Below are positions 1-9,272 of a stretch of DNA of 64,000 nucleotides, in pieces (within the stretch, counting starts at the first letter, position 1; every line of letters begins with the position of its first letter). Below the pieces are notes generated by a model. The model was not told the DNA's origin. It saw only the letters and a list, made by a program, of their open reading frames with translations, and did no database searches. Made by a program: the position numbers and the translations under genes. Origin of the DNA: Acidithiobacillus sp. YTS05 (lineage in GTDB: Bacteria; Pseudomonadota; Gammaproteobacteria; Acidithiobacillales; Acidithiobacillaceae); assembly GCF_024396695.1 (NCBI RefSeq), contig NZ_CP094359.1, forward strand, positions 620,001 through 684,000, in the 5' to 3' direction.

Positions 1-751
1 TGCCGCCATCCACGGCGAGGGTGGTGCCGGTGATGTAACTGGCCAGATCGCTCGCCAGAAAGGCCACGACTGCGGCAACCTCTTCGGGTTTGCCCAAGCG
101 ACCCATGGAGATTTTTTTGTCGAGGTCTTTGAGGGATTCTGGATCGTCCCAGACCGACTGATTGATAGGGGTCTTGATGGCGCCGGGGGCGAGGGCGACC
201 ACCCGAATGCCCTTGTCGGCAGTTTCCTGGGCCAGGGTCTTGGTGAACATCGACAGGCCCGCCTTGGCACTGGTATAGGCGCTGTAGCCCTCCCAGGGAA
301 TGAATTCATGTACCGAGGTGACGTTGACAATCACGCCGTGTTTTTTCTTCTCCATTCGGGAGATGGCGGCGCGGGCACAGTAATAGGGACCCAGCAAATC
401 CACCGCGATGACTTTTTCCCATGCCTGCGGGTCGTCGTCCCCTACCAGGGCATGGGGGCCATCCATCCCCGCATTGTTGATCAGGATATCCAAGCCGCCA
501 AACGCGCGTTCGACGTTGCTCAGGAGCTGTTCCACTGCCTCCGGGTCGGAAATATCGGCGGCAAAGGCCCGAGCCTTGCCCCCCGCTTTCTCGATGTTGC
601 GTACCACGGCTTCGGCCTCTTCCTGTCCTTTGCGGTAGTGCACCGCCACCTCTGCCCCGGCCGCAGCTAGGGTCTCGCTCATGGCACGCCCCAATCCGCC
701 GCTGCCCCCCGTCACCAAGGCCGTTCTACCGGCCAGGTCGATACTGATCAT
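1..751 (-). CDS. SDR-family dehydrogenase, glucose 1-dehydrogenase-like (3' end outside window)
   Basis: Translating the minus strand from the ATG at 751 gives about 250 residues of a classical short-chain dehydrogenase, cut off by the window edge just after the C-terminal V-D-G-G motif. The N-terminus carries the cofactor motif TGGSGGLG (residues 14-21), then NNAG, and the catalytic YxxxK as YTSAK. A GGAGGTG ribosome-binding site precedes the ATG, and the start overlaps the stop of the upstream glucoamylase gene as ATGA, so the two are translationally coupled. Known relatives oxidise glucose or other sugars and alcohols with NAD(P). The neighbour suggests that glucose released from alpha-glucan is the substrate; that part is inference, since SDR substrate cannot be read from sequence. 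Confidence 0.85.
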   Translation of the reverse strand, partial: MISIDLAGRTALVTGGSGGLGRAMSETLAAAGAEVAVHYRKGQEEAEAVVRNIEKAGGKARAFAADISDPEAVEQLLSNVERAFGGLDILINNAGMDGPHALVGDDDPQAWEKVIAVDLLGPYYCARAAISRMEKKKHGVIVNVTSVHEFIPWEGYSAYTSAKAGLSMFTKTLAQETADKGIRVVALAPGAIKTPINQSVWDDPESLKDLDKKISMGRLGKPEEVAAVVAFLASDLASYITGTTLAVDGG

Positions 752-3102
752 GTCGCACCTCCAATAATCTGCACGGAAAAGTCTTCTCCTTGCCAACTCT
801 GGCTGTCTGGCCAATACAAGGCGAACTGTAGGCTCCGCCCGGGGCGTAATTTGCGGGTAGGCAGGCAGGCCAGGTATCCCAGACCCCAGTCTTCGGCATC
901 GAGATCCTGTACCTTCTGCCAGCCATCGATGCCCCAGTGAATTTGGAAGGGCGCGGCCAGGAGAATTCGCAGCTCTTGCCCGGCCAGCAATTCGCGTGGC
1001 CGATGGCGCAGGCGCCAGATGCGGTAGTCCAGTTCCGGCTTTTTGCCCGCGTAACGTTTCCAGGTCTGCGCTGGACGATCCACGGCATGCCCTTTGATCG
1101 TGCTGTGGCAGAGCTTGAGAAACTCGCCGTGGGTCCAGCACAGGGGCATGGCGGAGCCGCTGGGCTTACCGGGAAACAGCCCCTTTTCGGGGATCGGATC
1201 ACTTTCCCAGATCTGTTCCGGTAACAGACCGCCCGCGCCGGTCATGGCCGCCATGGCGCGCAGGTAGGGCAGCGGATCTTCCCCGGCAGCGAGGGCATAA
1301 TGGCCGCGCTCGCCGGTGAGCAGCGGCCAGCCGCGCCCGATGCCGGTACCGTCGAAAGGGCTGCCGTCGCGGTGCTCGCCGTAGCCATCGCCGTTGTAGC
1401 GGTGCCAGACCGGACCGCTGGGGGTGTCGCTCTTGAGCAGGCCATCCATGACCTTGACCGAATCCTGAATATGCGGATCGTCGGCGGCACGTAAACCATA
1501 GCGCACCAATTGTAAGAAGTCCGTTGCCACCTGTTCGTCGGCGGACCAGTGCGGATCCTGAGCGCGGTTCTTGATCAGTAGCCATTCATCCTTGGCCCCG
1601 TCCTGAGTGAGGACGTCGGCTGGAGCCATGCGCATGAAGTACCCCGATACCTGAAAACGCCGGGCGAGATCGGTACCACGCGCAAAGGTCCATTCTTCCA
1701 GATGGACATTCCAATAGTCTGCGAGCATCAGGGCGCACGCCGCCGCCTTGCCTTCCAGAAAGGACGCCCCCTCGACCAGTGCAGCGATGGCGACGGCGAG
1801 GGTAAATGCATTGATGCCACCATCTTCTTCCCAGCGATCCTGGCCGGTAACCGGCCCTTCGCAGACGATGAATTGCAGGGCGCGCTGGATCATGTCGGTG
1901 ACCGCCATGTCTTGCAAGGCCTCGCGTTCCCGAAGCAGACTGGCGAGCAACACGGGGAAGCCGGCCTCATCGAGCTGAATCCCTTGCCAGAAGGGTTTGC
2001 CGCCTAGCCACTGATTCTGCAGCCAATGCCCGTCGGCCTGCTGGGTGCTGATCAGGTAGGCCAATACCTGGCGAGCCTCGCCCAGGGCACCGATGGCTAC
2101 CAAAGCGCCGGCACTTTCCACCAGATCGCGAGACCAGACCAAGTGATACCCGCCGCGGCTGTCGCTGGCCTCGCCCCAGGGCACGGAAAGACTCGCCACA
2201 CGGGCACCGGGGAAGGTGTGATCCTCGTGTACTTTGAGGACATTGACCGAGCGGGCATAAAGGGTATGCAGATCCTCGGGAATCTTACGAGCGAAGCTGC
2301 GCGGTAGGGGATGCTGACGATGCCAGTTGCGCCAGGCCGTCTGATATTCCTCGGCAATTTGCGCGAAGCCACAGACGAGCGAGGCCCAGGCATTGGTGGC
2401 GGCCGCTTCTTTACTGCTGCCGAGACCTAGCGCCAGATGCCCCTGGCGTGGCAATTCACCGGATAATGCCACCTCGCCGGGCCCGGCGCTGTCGTATTCC
2501 CAAAGCATACGACCATTCTGATGGAAGTCCTGCCAGAGATCGCTCGCGCCGACCTCACCCACGGAGCGACGGAAATAGCCCGGTAACCCCTCTTGGTTCT
2601 GGCAGAGCAGGGCCAGGCCAAAGGGGCCCTGTTCGGCCCAAAGCAACTCACGACCCTCCCAGCTGCCACACCAAGCTTGATTTTGGGTGGCGTCCCCTCC
2701 CAGGCGGGCGGCACAGAGCAGATACGGGCGGAGTTTCTCGTCACCTTCCAGGGAGTATTCCAGCAGCAGGACGTCGCGACGTGGATCGGGACAGATGCGC
2801 AGGGAGAAGGTGAAGCGTTCATGATGGTGGGTGATTCGGGGTAGTGGAATTTGCGGATCTTCGAGTTGAAATTCGTCGTTGGCCAGGGTTTTGATCTCCA
2901 CCCAAAAGCCTTGATCGTCGGCAATGATGAAGCCCAGATCGCGAATCTGCGGGATATCGATGCGGGGGTAGAAAACCTCCGTCAGGATTCCCCGCCCTAC
3001 GGTAAACCACACGCGGCTGTTATTGGGAGCAACGCCAACGCAACTTTTCTGGGCAGTGGCCCAGACGGGGTGGCGCCAGCTGGGCGATGGTGCATGAGAC
3101 AT
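748..3102 (-). CDS. GH15 glucoamylase (glucan 1,4-alpha-glucosidase)
   Basis: This 784-residue protein has the typical bacterial GH15 layout: an N-terminal beta-sandwich domain (about 1-270) followed by the (alpha/alpha)6 barrel. Recognisable family motifs are YHLVWSRDL near the barrel entry, GRGWPLLTGERGHYAL, EQIWESD and the late PLCWTHGEFLKL segment; the acidic residues expected for acid/base catalysis fall in these blocks. No signal peptide is visible, so action on intracellular glycogen or maltodextrin is more likely than secretion. An AAGGAG site precedes the ATG. It ends in a 3-nt ATGA-type overlap with the SDR gene, implying a two-gene operon releasing and oxidising glucose. Unusual but not unprecedented in autotrophs that store glycogen. 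Confidence 0.9.
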   Translation of the reverse strand: MSHAPSPSWRHPVWATAQKSCVGVAPNNSRVWFTVGRGILTEVFYPRIDIPQIRDLGFIIADDQGFWVEIKTLANDEFQLEDPQIPLPRITHHHERFTFSLRICPDPRRDVLLLEYSLEGDEKLRPYLLCAARLGGDATQNQAWCGSWEGRELLWAEQGPFGLALLCQNQEGLPGYFRRSVGEVGASDLWQDFHQNGRMLWEYDSAGPGEVALSGELPRQGHLALGLGSSKEAAATNAWASLVCGFAQIAEEYQTAWRNWHRQHPLPRSFARKIPEDLHTLYARSVNVLKVHEDHTFPGARVASLSVPWGEASDSRGGYHLVWSRDLVESAGALVAIGALGEARQVLAYLISTQQADGHWLQNQWLGGKPFWQGIQLDEAGFPVLLASLLREREALQDMAVTDMIQRALQFIVCEGPVTGQDRWEEDGGINAFTLAVAIAALVEGASFLEGKAAACALMLADYWNVHLEEWTFARGTDLARRFQVSGYFMRMAPADVLTQDGAKDEWLLIKNRAQDPHWSADEQVATDFLQLVRYGLRAADDPHIQDSVKVMDGLLKSDTPSGPVWHRYNGDGYGEHRDGSPFDGTGIGRGWPLLTGERGHYALAAGEDPLPYLRAMAAMTGAGGLLPEQIWESDPIPEKGLFPGKPSGSAMPLCWTHGEFLKLCHSTIKGHAVDRPAQTWKRYAGKKPELDYRIWRLRHRPRELLAGQELRILLAAPFQIHWGIDGWQKVQDLDAEDWGLGYLACLPTRKLRPGRSLQFALYWPDSQSWQGEDFSVQIIGGAT

Positions 3103-3248
3103 CGGCTACACTCCTTCCCGGGTAACGTTGCATACAAGTATAGGGTACGAAGATGGAAATCGCCTTGACAAAGAAGCGCCCGGCTACCGACAATCGCCAG
3201 AATTTGCGCGGTTCATAGGATTCGCGCCATAGCGGGAGAGAGCACAGA

Positions 3249-4217
3249 ATGGATTTTGCTGGCGTAAAAGAGCTCGTCCAGGCCGACATGCTGGCAGTGA
3301 ACCGTGTCATCCAGGAACAGTTGCAATCTGGCGTGCCCACCATCCCTGCCATGGGGGCCTATCTCGTCAATGCCGGCGGTAAGCGTCTACGCCCGATAAT
3401 CCTTCTGCTTGCGGCGCGTCTGGGAGGAGATCGCAGTGACCGACCCATTCCCCTGGCAGCGGTCGTGGAGTTCATTCACACCGCCACCCTGTTGCACGAC
3501 GATGTGGTGGATGGTTCCGAATTGCGGCGCAGCAATGCCACCGCCAATCAGATCTGGGGCAATGCCGCGGCGATTCTTGTCGGCGATTTTCTCTATGCCC
3601 GCTCCTTCGAGATGATGGTCAAGGATGGCGACATGCGGATCATGGCAACCATGGCCGAGGCCACCAGTGTCATCGCGCAAGGCGAGGTGGCGCAGCTGGA
3701 AAACGCCAACGATGCCGACCTCGATCCCGAGAGTTACTATGCCGTAATCGCCGCCAAGACCGCCAAGCTTTTTGAGGCCGCCGCGCGTCTGGCAGCCATT
3801 GTCAATCGGGTGTCCGTCGAGCAGGAAAATGCCCTGGCCGAATATGGTCGACTCCTGGGAACGGCTTTCCAGCTCATGGATGATGCCTTGGACTATGAGG
3901 CCGCTGCCGAACGCATGGGCAAAAATCGCGGTGACGATCTGGCCGATGGCAAGGCCACCTTGCCTTTCATCCATGCCATGCGTGAGGCGAGCCCGGCGGA
4001 ACAGGCCATACTTCGTGCAGCTCTGGCCGATGAAACGCGTCAGCATCTCCCCCAGGTGCTCGAAATCATTGCCAAGACCGACGCCATTGCATACACTTTG
4101 CGCTCTGCTGAAAAAATCGCCCGTCAGGCACACGATTGCCTGCAGGATTTTCCAGAGTGTTCCGAGAAGGAAGCTCTGCAGTTTTTGGCAGATTTTGCGG
4201 TCCATCGTGACCACTAA
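3249..4217 (+). CDS. ispB: Octaprenyl/polyprenyl diphosphate synthase
   Basis: A 322-residue trans-prenyl diphosphate synthase that elongates farnesyl diphosphate with isopentenyl diphosphate to make the ubiquinone side chain. The first aspartate-rich motif is DDVVD within LLHDDVVDGS, and the second is the DDALDYE segment within QLMDDALDYE, both of which bind Mg-diphosphate. The conserved GGKRLRP block near residue 38 is also present. Length and motif order match IspB rather than the shorter geranyltransferase IspA. The gene stands alone with a tRNA gene starting six bases after its stop. Exact chain length cannot be read from the sequence. Confidence 0.93.
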   Translation: MDFAGVKELVQADMLAVNRVIQEQLQSGVPTIPAMGAYLVNAGGKRLRPIILLLAARLGGDRSDRPIPLAAVVEFIHTATLLHDDVVDGSELRRSNATANQIWGNAAAILVGDFLYARSFEMMVKDGDMRIMATMAEATSVIAQGEVAQLENANDADLDPESYYAVIAAKTAKLFEAAARLAAIVNRVSVEQENALAEYGRLLGTAFQLMDDALDYEAAAERMGKNRGDDLADGKATLPFIHAMREASPAEQAILRAALADETRQHLPQVLEIIAKTDAIAYTLRSAEKIARQAHDCLQDFPECSEKEALQFLADFAVHRDH

Positions 4218-4222
4218 CGCAT

Positions 4223-4299
<77 letters not shown>

Positions 4300-4306
4300 A
4301 CAACAG

Positions 4307-4333
4307 CGCCTGCTTGCATAGCAGGCGTTTTTT
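4307..4333 (+). terminator. Intrinsic terminator after tRNA-Pro
   Basis: A perfect 8-bp stem CGCCTGCT/AGCAGGCG with loop TGCAT is followed by six T residues. It lies eight bases after the tRNA CCA end and would terminate the tRNA (and ispB read-through) transcript. Confidence 0.9.
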
Positions 4334-4356
4334 CTATAGGGGAGACCGCCGGTCGG

Positions 4357-4542
4357 ATGTGGAAATATCTCATCCTGATTGCCATTGCTGCCTATGGCGT
4401 GTGGCGCTGGCGCCGGGCAAGGCATCTGCAGCCAGGACAGCCAGAGATGCAGGATCTGCAGCAATGCCGCCGCTGTGCGCGCTATTTTCCGCCGCGATCA
4501 GCTATCCCCTGTAACGATCCGCTCTGCCCGCGCAAGCCATGA
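4357..4542 (+). CDS. Small membrane-anchored Cys-rich protein (PP0621-like)
   Basis: This 61-residue protein has one N-terminal hydrophobic segment (about residues 3-16), an Arg-rich stretch and a short C-terminal CxxC...C...C arrangement (CRRC, then two further cysteines) that could bind a metal. The layout resembles the PP0621 family of small proteobacterial proteins, though the match is by eye. Its stop overlaps the start of the downstream PBP gene (ATGA), so it is co-translated with it. The function is unknown. Confidence 0.6.
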   Translation: MWKYLILIAIAAYGVWRWRRARHLQPGQPEMQDLQQCRRCARYFPPRSAIPCNDPLCPRKP

Positions 4543-6290
4543 GCCGGGAACCCAGTTCGCGCTTTCGGGCTCTTCCCGGCTGGCGTGCCGGTCTCCTGAT
4601 TTTGCTCATCCTTGGCGGCCTGGCCCTGGTGTTGGGCCGCGATACCGAATTACAGTTCCTGCAAAAACACCTGCTACGCGGGCAGGGTGAGATGCGCTAT
4701 GTGCAGGAGCGTCCCCTGCCTGCCCAGCGCGGCATCATTTATGCCGCCAACGGCCAGGCCCTGGCGGTCAATGTCCCGGCCGTCACCATCTGGGCCGATC
4801 CGCGAATCTTTCAGCACTACCGCAAAGAGTGGCCAGCCGTCGCCCAGGCACTGCAGATTCCGGAAAGTGATCTGGAAGCCCGCCTCCAGCGGGGGTCGGC
4901 GCAGTTTGTCTATCTGCTGCGCCAAGTGCATCCGCAGCTCGGCCAGGAATTGGAAAAGCTGCATGTACCTGGTATCTACGTCGAAAAAACCAGCCGCAGC
5001 TACTATCCTCTGGGCTCGGTAACCACTCCGCTGCTCGGTCTGGTGCATCTGGATCACCATGGTGCGGCGGGACTGGAACGCGGTTTTGACAGTTGGTTGC
5101 AGGGTAAGCCCGGGCGGGAAAAGGTACTGGTGGATGGCAAGGGTGACATCCTGCGGGTGTTACAGACGCAGCCGGCGCAGAACGGCCATGACCTGCACCT
5201 CACCATTCAGCCGCAGATCCAGTACTGGGCCTATATGACCTTGCGCGCCGCCCAGAAGCACTTTGGCGCGGAGAACGGTTCGGCGGTGGTCATGAATGTG
5301 CACACTGGCCAGATTCTCGCCATGGTCAGCGTGCCGTCCTGCAATCCGAATATGCAAAATGGCTGTGCCAGTCCTGACGACTACGTGAACAATGCAGTGC
5401 ATCAGGCCTTTGAGCCGGGGTCGGTGATGAAACCCTTTGTCGTCGCTGCCGCACTGGCTACTGGCAGCATTCAGCCGGACGAAAGCTTCAACGTATCGCA
5501 TTGCCTGCCGATTGGGGGTTTCTGTTTGCGTGACGATGTGGTCCACCAGGAACTCGATGTGGCTCACATTCTCAAATATTCGAGTGACATTGGCGCGGCC
5601 AAGATCGCCTTGCGCACCGCACCGGACGCTATCTACGACATGTACCGCAAGGCCGGCTTTGGGCAGGACCCTGACCTGGGCTTCGACGGGGGTACCAGTG
5701 GGGTCCTGCCGCCGCCCAACACCTGGGACAAGGCGCGCCATGCGACCATCGCCCTGGGCTACGGCGTATCGGTGACGACCCTGCAGCTGGCCGAGGGCTA
5801 TGCCGCCATCGCCAATGGCGGCGTACATGTGCAACCGGTCCTGATTGACCGACAACCCGCCCGTCGCGATCGCATCATGGCAGAGGGGATCGCCAGGCAC
5901 TTGCGCCACTGGCTGGAGGGTGTCTGTAGCGCCAATGGCACCGGTATTCTCGCCGCCATTCCCGGCTACGCGGTGGGGGGCAAGACGGGTACCGCTAACC
6001 TCGCCAACGGCAAGGATGGTTTCCAGAAGAACAAGACCAATGCTACCTTTGTCGGTTTTGCCCCCGGTTTTGCGCCCGATCTGGTGATGGCGGTATCCTT
6101 GCGCGGCAGCACGCGGTATTGGAACTTTGGTGGTGTGGAGTCGGCACCGGTGTTTCGCGTGACCATGCACCACGCCTTGCAGCAACTGGGAATCGCACCG
6201 CGTTGGTGTGGTACGCACCCTTGCACCTCGGCCACTAACCAGATTACGCAGGCGCAGGCAGAGATCTGGGCGGAAGGAGGCGGAAATTGA
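4539..6290 (+). CDS. ftsI: FtsI-type penicillin-binding protein (peptidoglycan transpeptidase)
   Basis: A 583-residue class B PBP: a short cytoplasmic tail, one membrane segment (about residues 17-34), a PBP dimerisation domain beginning near RPLPAQRGIIY, and a C-terminal transpeptidase domain. Active-site motifs are SVMK with nucleophile Ser295, the SxN-type motif as SSD (348-350), and KTGT from Lys482. FtsI/PBP3 cross-links septal peptidoglycan; PBP2 (MrdA) is the alternative, and the D in the third position of the SxN motif leaves some ambiguity. Unlike typical ftsI it is not in a dcw cluster; it is coupled to small membrane proteins upstream and downstream by 4-base overlaps. Confidence 0.85.
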   Translation: MSREPSSRFRALPGWRAGLLILLILGGLALVLGRDTELQFLQKHLLRGQGEMRYVQERPLPAQRGIIYAANGQALAVNVPAVTIWADPRIFQHYRKEWPAVAQALQIPESDLEARLQRGSAQFVYLLRQVHPQLGQELEKLHVPGIYVEKTSRSYYPLGSVTTPLLGLVHLDHHGAAGLERGFDSWLQGKPGREKVLVDGKGDILRVLQTQPAQNGHDLHLTIQPQIQYWAYMTLRAAQKHFGAENGSAVVMNVHTGQILAMVSVPSCNPNMQNGCASPDDYVNNAVHQAFEPGSVMKPFVVAAALATGSIQPDESFNVSHCLPIGGFCLRDDVVHQELDVAHILKYSSDIGAAKIALRTAPDAIYDMYRKAGFGQDPDLGFDGGTSGVLPPPNTWDKARHATIALGYGVSVTTLQLAEGYAAIANGGVHVQPVLIDRQPARRDRIMAEGIARHLRHWLEGVCSANGTGILAAIPGYAVGGKTGTANLANGKDGFQKNKTNATFVGFAPGFAPDLVMAVSLRGSTRYWNFGGVESAPVFRVTMHHALQQLGIAPRWCGTHPCTSATNQITQAQAEIWAEGGGN

Positions 6291-6610
6291 GACAAAGCAT
6301 GGATAGGGTAGACCGTTGGGTGGCAGGCATCCTGGCCGGTGGCGTGGCGCTGATTCTGCTCGGGATTCTGCTCGTCGCTCTCTTCGCCCGCGTGCCGCTC
6401 TCGCACCTCGAAATCAACGCCCAAGGCGCGCAAATTCTGCGGCAGGCTGGAGTCCTGGTGCAGGCTGCGCCGGACTGGCCGGGTGCCTATCGCGTCAAAC
6501 CCTTGGCCAGCAACGCCGCCTTTTCATCAATCGCAACCCTGTATTTTTCCTCGGGCAAAAGTGTCCGATTGCCGCGTCATGATGTGTTGCTATGGGTCTA
6601 TCGCGGTTGA
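6287..6610 (+). CDS. Small single-pass membrane protein, unknown function
   Basis: A 107-residue protein with one strong N-terminal transmembrane helix (about residues 12-35) and a soluble, presumably periplasmic tail. The preferred start is TTG at 6287: an AAGGAGG site ends seven bases upstream, and the TTG overlaps the ftsI stop (TTGA). An in-frame ATG at 6299 is too far from that site. No family was recognised. Coupling to the PBP gene suggests a cell-envelope role, which is only inference. Confidence 0.6.
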   Translation: MRQSMDRVDRWVAGILAGGVALILLGILLVALFARVPLSHLEINAQGAQILRQAGVLVQAAPDWPGAYRVKPLASNAAFSSIATLYFSSGKSVRLPRHDVLLWVYRG

Positions 6611-6870
6611 TGCCCATCCTGCGCGGCCTGGCGCAAGTCGTGCTGGTGCTCCTCGCCGTGCTGCTGGGGCTACTGGTGGACGTGTTGTTGTTGATCCCCG
6701 GACTGCTACTGGCGTACCTCATTACCGGAACCCCTTGGCAGTGGGATGGTTGGGTCCCCAGTCCCCAGCAGATCCCTACGCCATGGCTGGCGATGGGGCT
6801 TGCTGTCCTCGCCACGCTGGTCCCCGCTGCTGTCGATTATCTGTTGATTCGAATGTTGCGACTGCCCTGA
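6592..6870 (+). CDS. Small hydrophobic membrane protein, unknown function
   Basis: A 92-residue, very leucine-rich protein with a long hydrophobic N-terminal stretch (about residues 10-45) and a second helix near residues 65-88, so two or three membrane passes. It overlaps the previous gene by 19 bases and ends one base before the stop codon of the convergent ABC-F gene. No family was recognised. Confidence 0.55.
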   Translation: MGLSRLMPILRGLAQVVLVLLAVLLGLLVDVLLLIPGLLLAYLITGTPWQWDGWVPSPQQIPTPWLAMGLAVLATLVPAAVDYLLIRMLRLP

Positions 6871-8706
6871 TTACCCGGTATTACTGAGTCCTGCTTCCTT
6901 GGCCTCCAGCGCCTCCCAGCGCGTATAAGTAGCCTCCAGCTCGGCGTTGATGCGCGCCGCTTCCGCCTGCAGGGCTATGGCTTTTTCGCTGCTCTGATAG
7001 GTCTCGGGCTGGCCCAGTAGTTCGGCGAGACTCGCCTGCTCTTGCTCCAGGGCCTCGATCCGTGCCGGCAACTCGTCCAGTTCCTTGCGCTCGCGCATGC
7101 TGAGAGATTTTGGACGCCGTGCTGCTCGCTGCGGCTTAGTGCCCTCTTGGCCCTTGACCTTTTCGGCGTCGCTCGGGATAGCTTGTGTTGCCTGCCAGGC
7201 GAGAAATTCCTGATGCCCGCCAGCGGTGTTCAGCCAGCGACCCTCGCCCAGGCTGACGATGCTCTGGGTGACTACATGATCGAGAAAATCCCGGTCGTGA
7301 GAGACCAACAGAACCGTGCCAGGAAAGGCCAATAGACGATCCTCCAGAACCTCCAGACTTTCCAGATCGAGGTCGTTGGTCGGTTCGTCCAGGACCAGGA
7401 TGTTGGCAGGTCTGGCAAAGAGGCGGGCGAGAAGCAGGCGCGCCCGTTCCCCGCCGGAAAGGCCCTTGACCAGACCACGGGCACGATCTGGCGCAAAGAG
7501 AAAGTCCTGCAGATAACCGAGTACATGTCGACGCTCACCATCGATATCGATGAAATCATTGCCATCGGCAATTACGTCGACGACCCGGGTCTCCGGGTCG
7601 AGCTGCTCGCGCAACTGATCAAAGTACGCGATGGATTGTCGCGTGCCGAGACGGACACTGCCACTGTCCGGTTGCAGCTCCCCCAGGATCAGGCGCAGGA
7701 GGGTGGTTTTGCCGGCGCCATTGGGGCCGATGATTCCCACCCGGTCACCGCGTTCGATGCGGGTGGAAAAGCCGCGCAAAATCTGCTGCTGGCCAAACCG
7801 TAGAGAAACCCCCTCGAGCTCGGCGACGAGATTGCCCGAGCGTTCGGATTGCTGGATATGAATCTGTGCTTCACCGATCCGGCCGCGCCGGCGCTTGCGC
7901 TCCTCGCGCAGTTGTTCAAGTCGGCGCAGCCGACCCTGGTTGCGTTTGGCACGAGCCTTGACGCCCTGCCGCAGCCACGCCTCTTCACTGGCCAGTTGTT
8001 GTTCGAGGCGGCCGAGATCCGCCTCTTCGGCGGCGAGCAGCTCCTCTTTGCGCTGCTGATAGACGGAAAATTGGCCGGGGAAGCTGCGCAGCTTGCCGCG
8101 GTCGAGTTCAATGATGCGAGTAGACAGAGACTCCAGAAAACGACGGTCGTGGGTCACGAAAAACAGCGTGCCGCGATAGCGCAACAGGGTTTTTTCCAGA
8201 GCCTCGATACCCGCCAGATCCATGTGATTGGTGGGCTCGTCTAAAAACAGTAGTTCTGCCCCGTGAATCAGGGTGCTGGCAATGACCAAGCGTTTTTTCT
8301 GCCCGCCGGACAGGCCGTTGATTTGCCGCTCGCGCGGCAGATCCAGGCTGTCGCAGAGCGCCTCGGCTCGCGCCGTGAGGGTCCATCGCTCTGGCGCGTC
8401 GTCGTGAAGGGCCTCACCGCTGGCGCTATCTTGGGGGCTGGCCAGTAGGTACGCAAAAACGGTCTGCTGCTCCGGAAGCTCGGGCTCCTGCGGCAAAAAC
8501 GCGCGTCGCAGGGCAGGGTCAATCCACAAAGTGCCGCCGTCCAGCAGATATTGCCCGGCGAGTGCCGCAAGCAAGGTAGACTTGCCTTCACCATTGCGGC
8601 CAATCAGACCGATGCGCTCGCCAGCTTCGGCGCGCAGATCGGCGTGATCCAGTAGTACCCTGCCGCCCCACTCGATGACGGCATCATGCAACTCCAGAAC
8701 GGGCAA
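6871..8706 (-). CDS. uup: ABC-F family ATPase, Uup-like
   Basis: This 611-residue soluble protein carries two ABC nucleotide-binding domains in tandem without membrane segments. Walker A motifs are GRNGEGKST (about residue 36) and GPNGAGKTT (about 328); signature motifs are LSGGQKKR and LSGGERAR; Walker B/D-loop motifs are LLFLDEPTNHMD and ILVLDEPTNDLD. The interdomain linker is charged and helical, and the C-terminus has the coiled coil (ALEQEQASLAELL...) that distinguishes Uup from other ABC-F proteins. ABC-F proteins act on ribosomes; Uup also binds branched DNA. It abuts the convergent membrane-protein gene with no gap. Confidence 0.88.
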   Translation of the reverse strand: MPVLELHDAVIEWGGRVLLDHADLRAEAGERIGLIGRNGEGKSTLLAALAGQYLLDGGTLWIDPALRRAFLPQEPELPEQQTVFAYLLASPQDSASGEALHDDAPERWTLTARAEALCDSLDLPRERQINGLSGGQKKRLVIASTLIHGAELLFLDEPTNHMDLAGIEALEKTLLRYRGTLFFVTHDRRFLESLSTRIIELDRGKLRSFPGQFSVYQQRKEELLAAEEADLGRLEQQLASEEAWLRQGVKARAKRNQGRLRRLEQLREERKRRRGRIGEAQIHIQQSERSGNLVAELEGVSLRFGQQQILRGFSTRIERGDRVGIIGPNGAGKTTLLRLILGELQPDSGSVRLGTRQSIAYFDQLREQLDPETRVVDVIADGNDFIDIDGERRHVLGYLQDFLFAPDRARGLVKGLSGGERARLLLARLFARPANILVLDEPTNDLDLESLEVLEDRLLAFPGTVLLVSHDRDFLDHVVTQSIVSLGEGRWLNTAGGHQEFLAWQATQAIPSDAEKVKGQEGTKPQRAARRPKSLSMRERKELDELPARIEALEQEQASLAELLGQPETYQSSEKAIALQAEAARINAELEATYTRWEALEAKEAGLSNTG

Positions 8707-8784
8707 GACGTTACCCTCCCTTTAACCAGATGAGCAGCTAAGCTTAGGGGAGGGCAGTGTTGCCCGACAAGAGCCGGGCGCTGA

Positions 8785-9138
8785 TCAGCTTACCAGGCGC
8801 AGAGTCGCTGGGTACCGGTAGGCTTCACCACTACTCGTCTTTACCGCCGCCAGAATACAGAACACCAGGTTGACAATGAGGAGAAGCGGAAAAATAAACA
8901 GACCAATCAATAAAGAGCTGAGGATGGTGGCAATCACGTAGCCAATCAGCATGGTGATCTGGAAGTTCAAGGCTTCTTTGAGTTGCCCCAGCAGCCAAAT
9001 GTTGGCCTCCTGCTTTTTCAGTAGGTAGACAATGAGCGAGGGAAGAAAACCAAAGAGAATGCCACCCGCATGAACGAGCGTGGCAATATTGCGATCTTCG
9101 TTAGAATTTTCTGGTACAACAGTAGTAGATTCCGACAT
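8785..9138 (-). CDS. DUF4870/Tic20-like membrane protein
   Basis: A 117-residue protein with a polar N-terminus and three to four hydrophobic helices (about 25-42, 57-80, 82-100). The pattern ATLVHAGG...FLPSLIVYLLKK...FW/ALNFQI is characteristic of DUF4870 proteins, whose function is unknown. It is transcribed alone, divergent from the uracil-DNA glycosylase gene. Confidence 0.75.
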   Translation of the reverse strand: MSESTTVVPENSNEDRNIATLVHAGGILFGFLPSLIVYLLKKQEANIWLLGQLKEALNFQITMLIGYVIATILSSLLIGLFIFPLLLIVNLVFCILAAVKTSSGEAYRYPATLRLVS

Positions 9139-9272
9139 GTGACGCTCCCTTGTGTAATTTCTCGAAAATTATAATGTTACCGGAAAATCTTGTCTATCCT
9201 CTGGCGTTACTTCACCGCGTCGACTTTCCGAGCGGGTTTCTTTGTGATTCAGAGAGGGGCTATCATTCCGGC

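Noticed and set aside
5160..6218. 352-codon frame opposite the FtsI-type PBP
   Set aside because: No recognisable domain, and the PBP active-site motifs are on the other strand.
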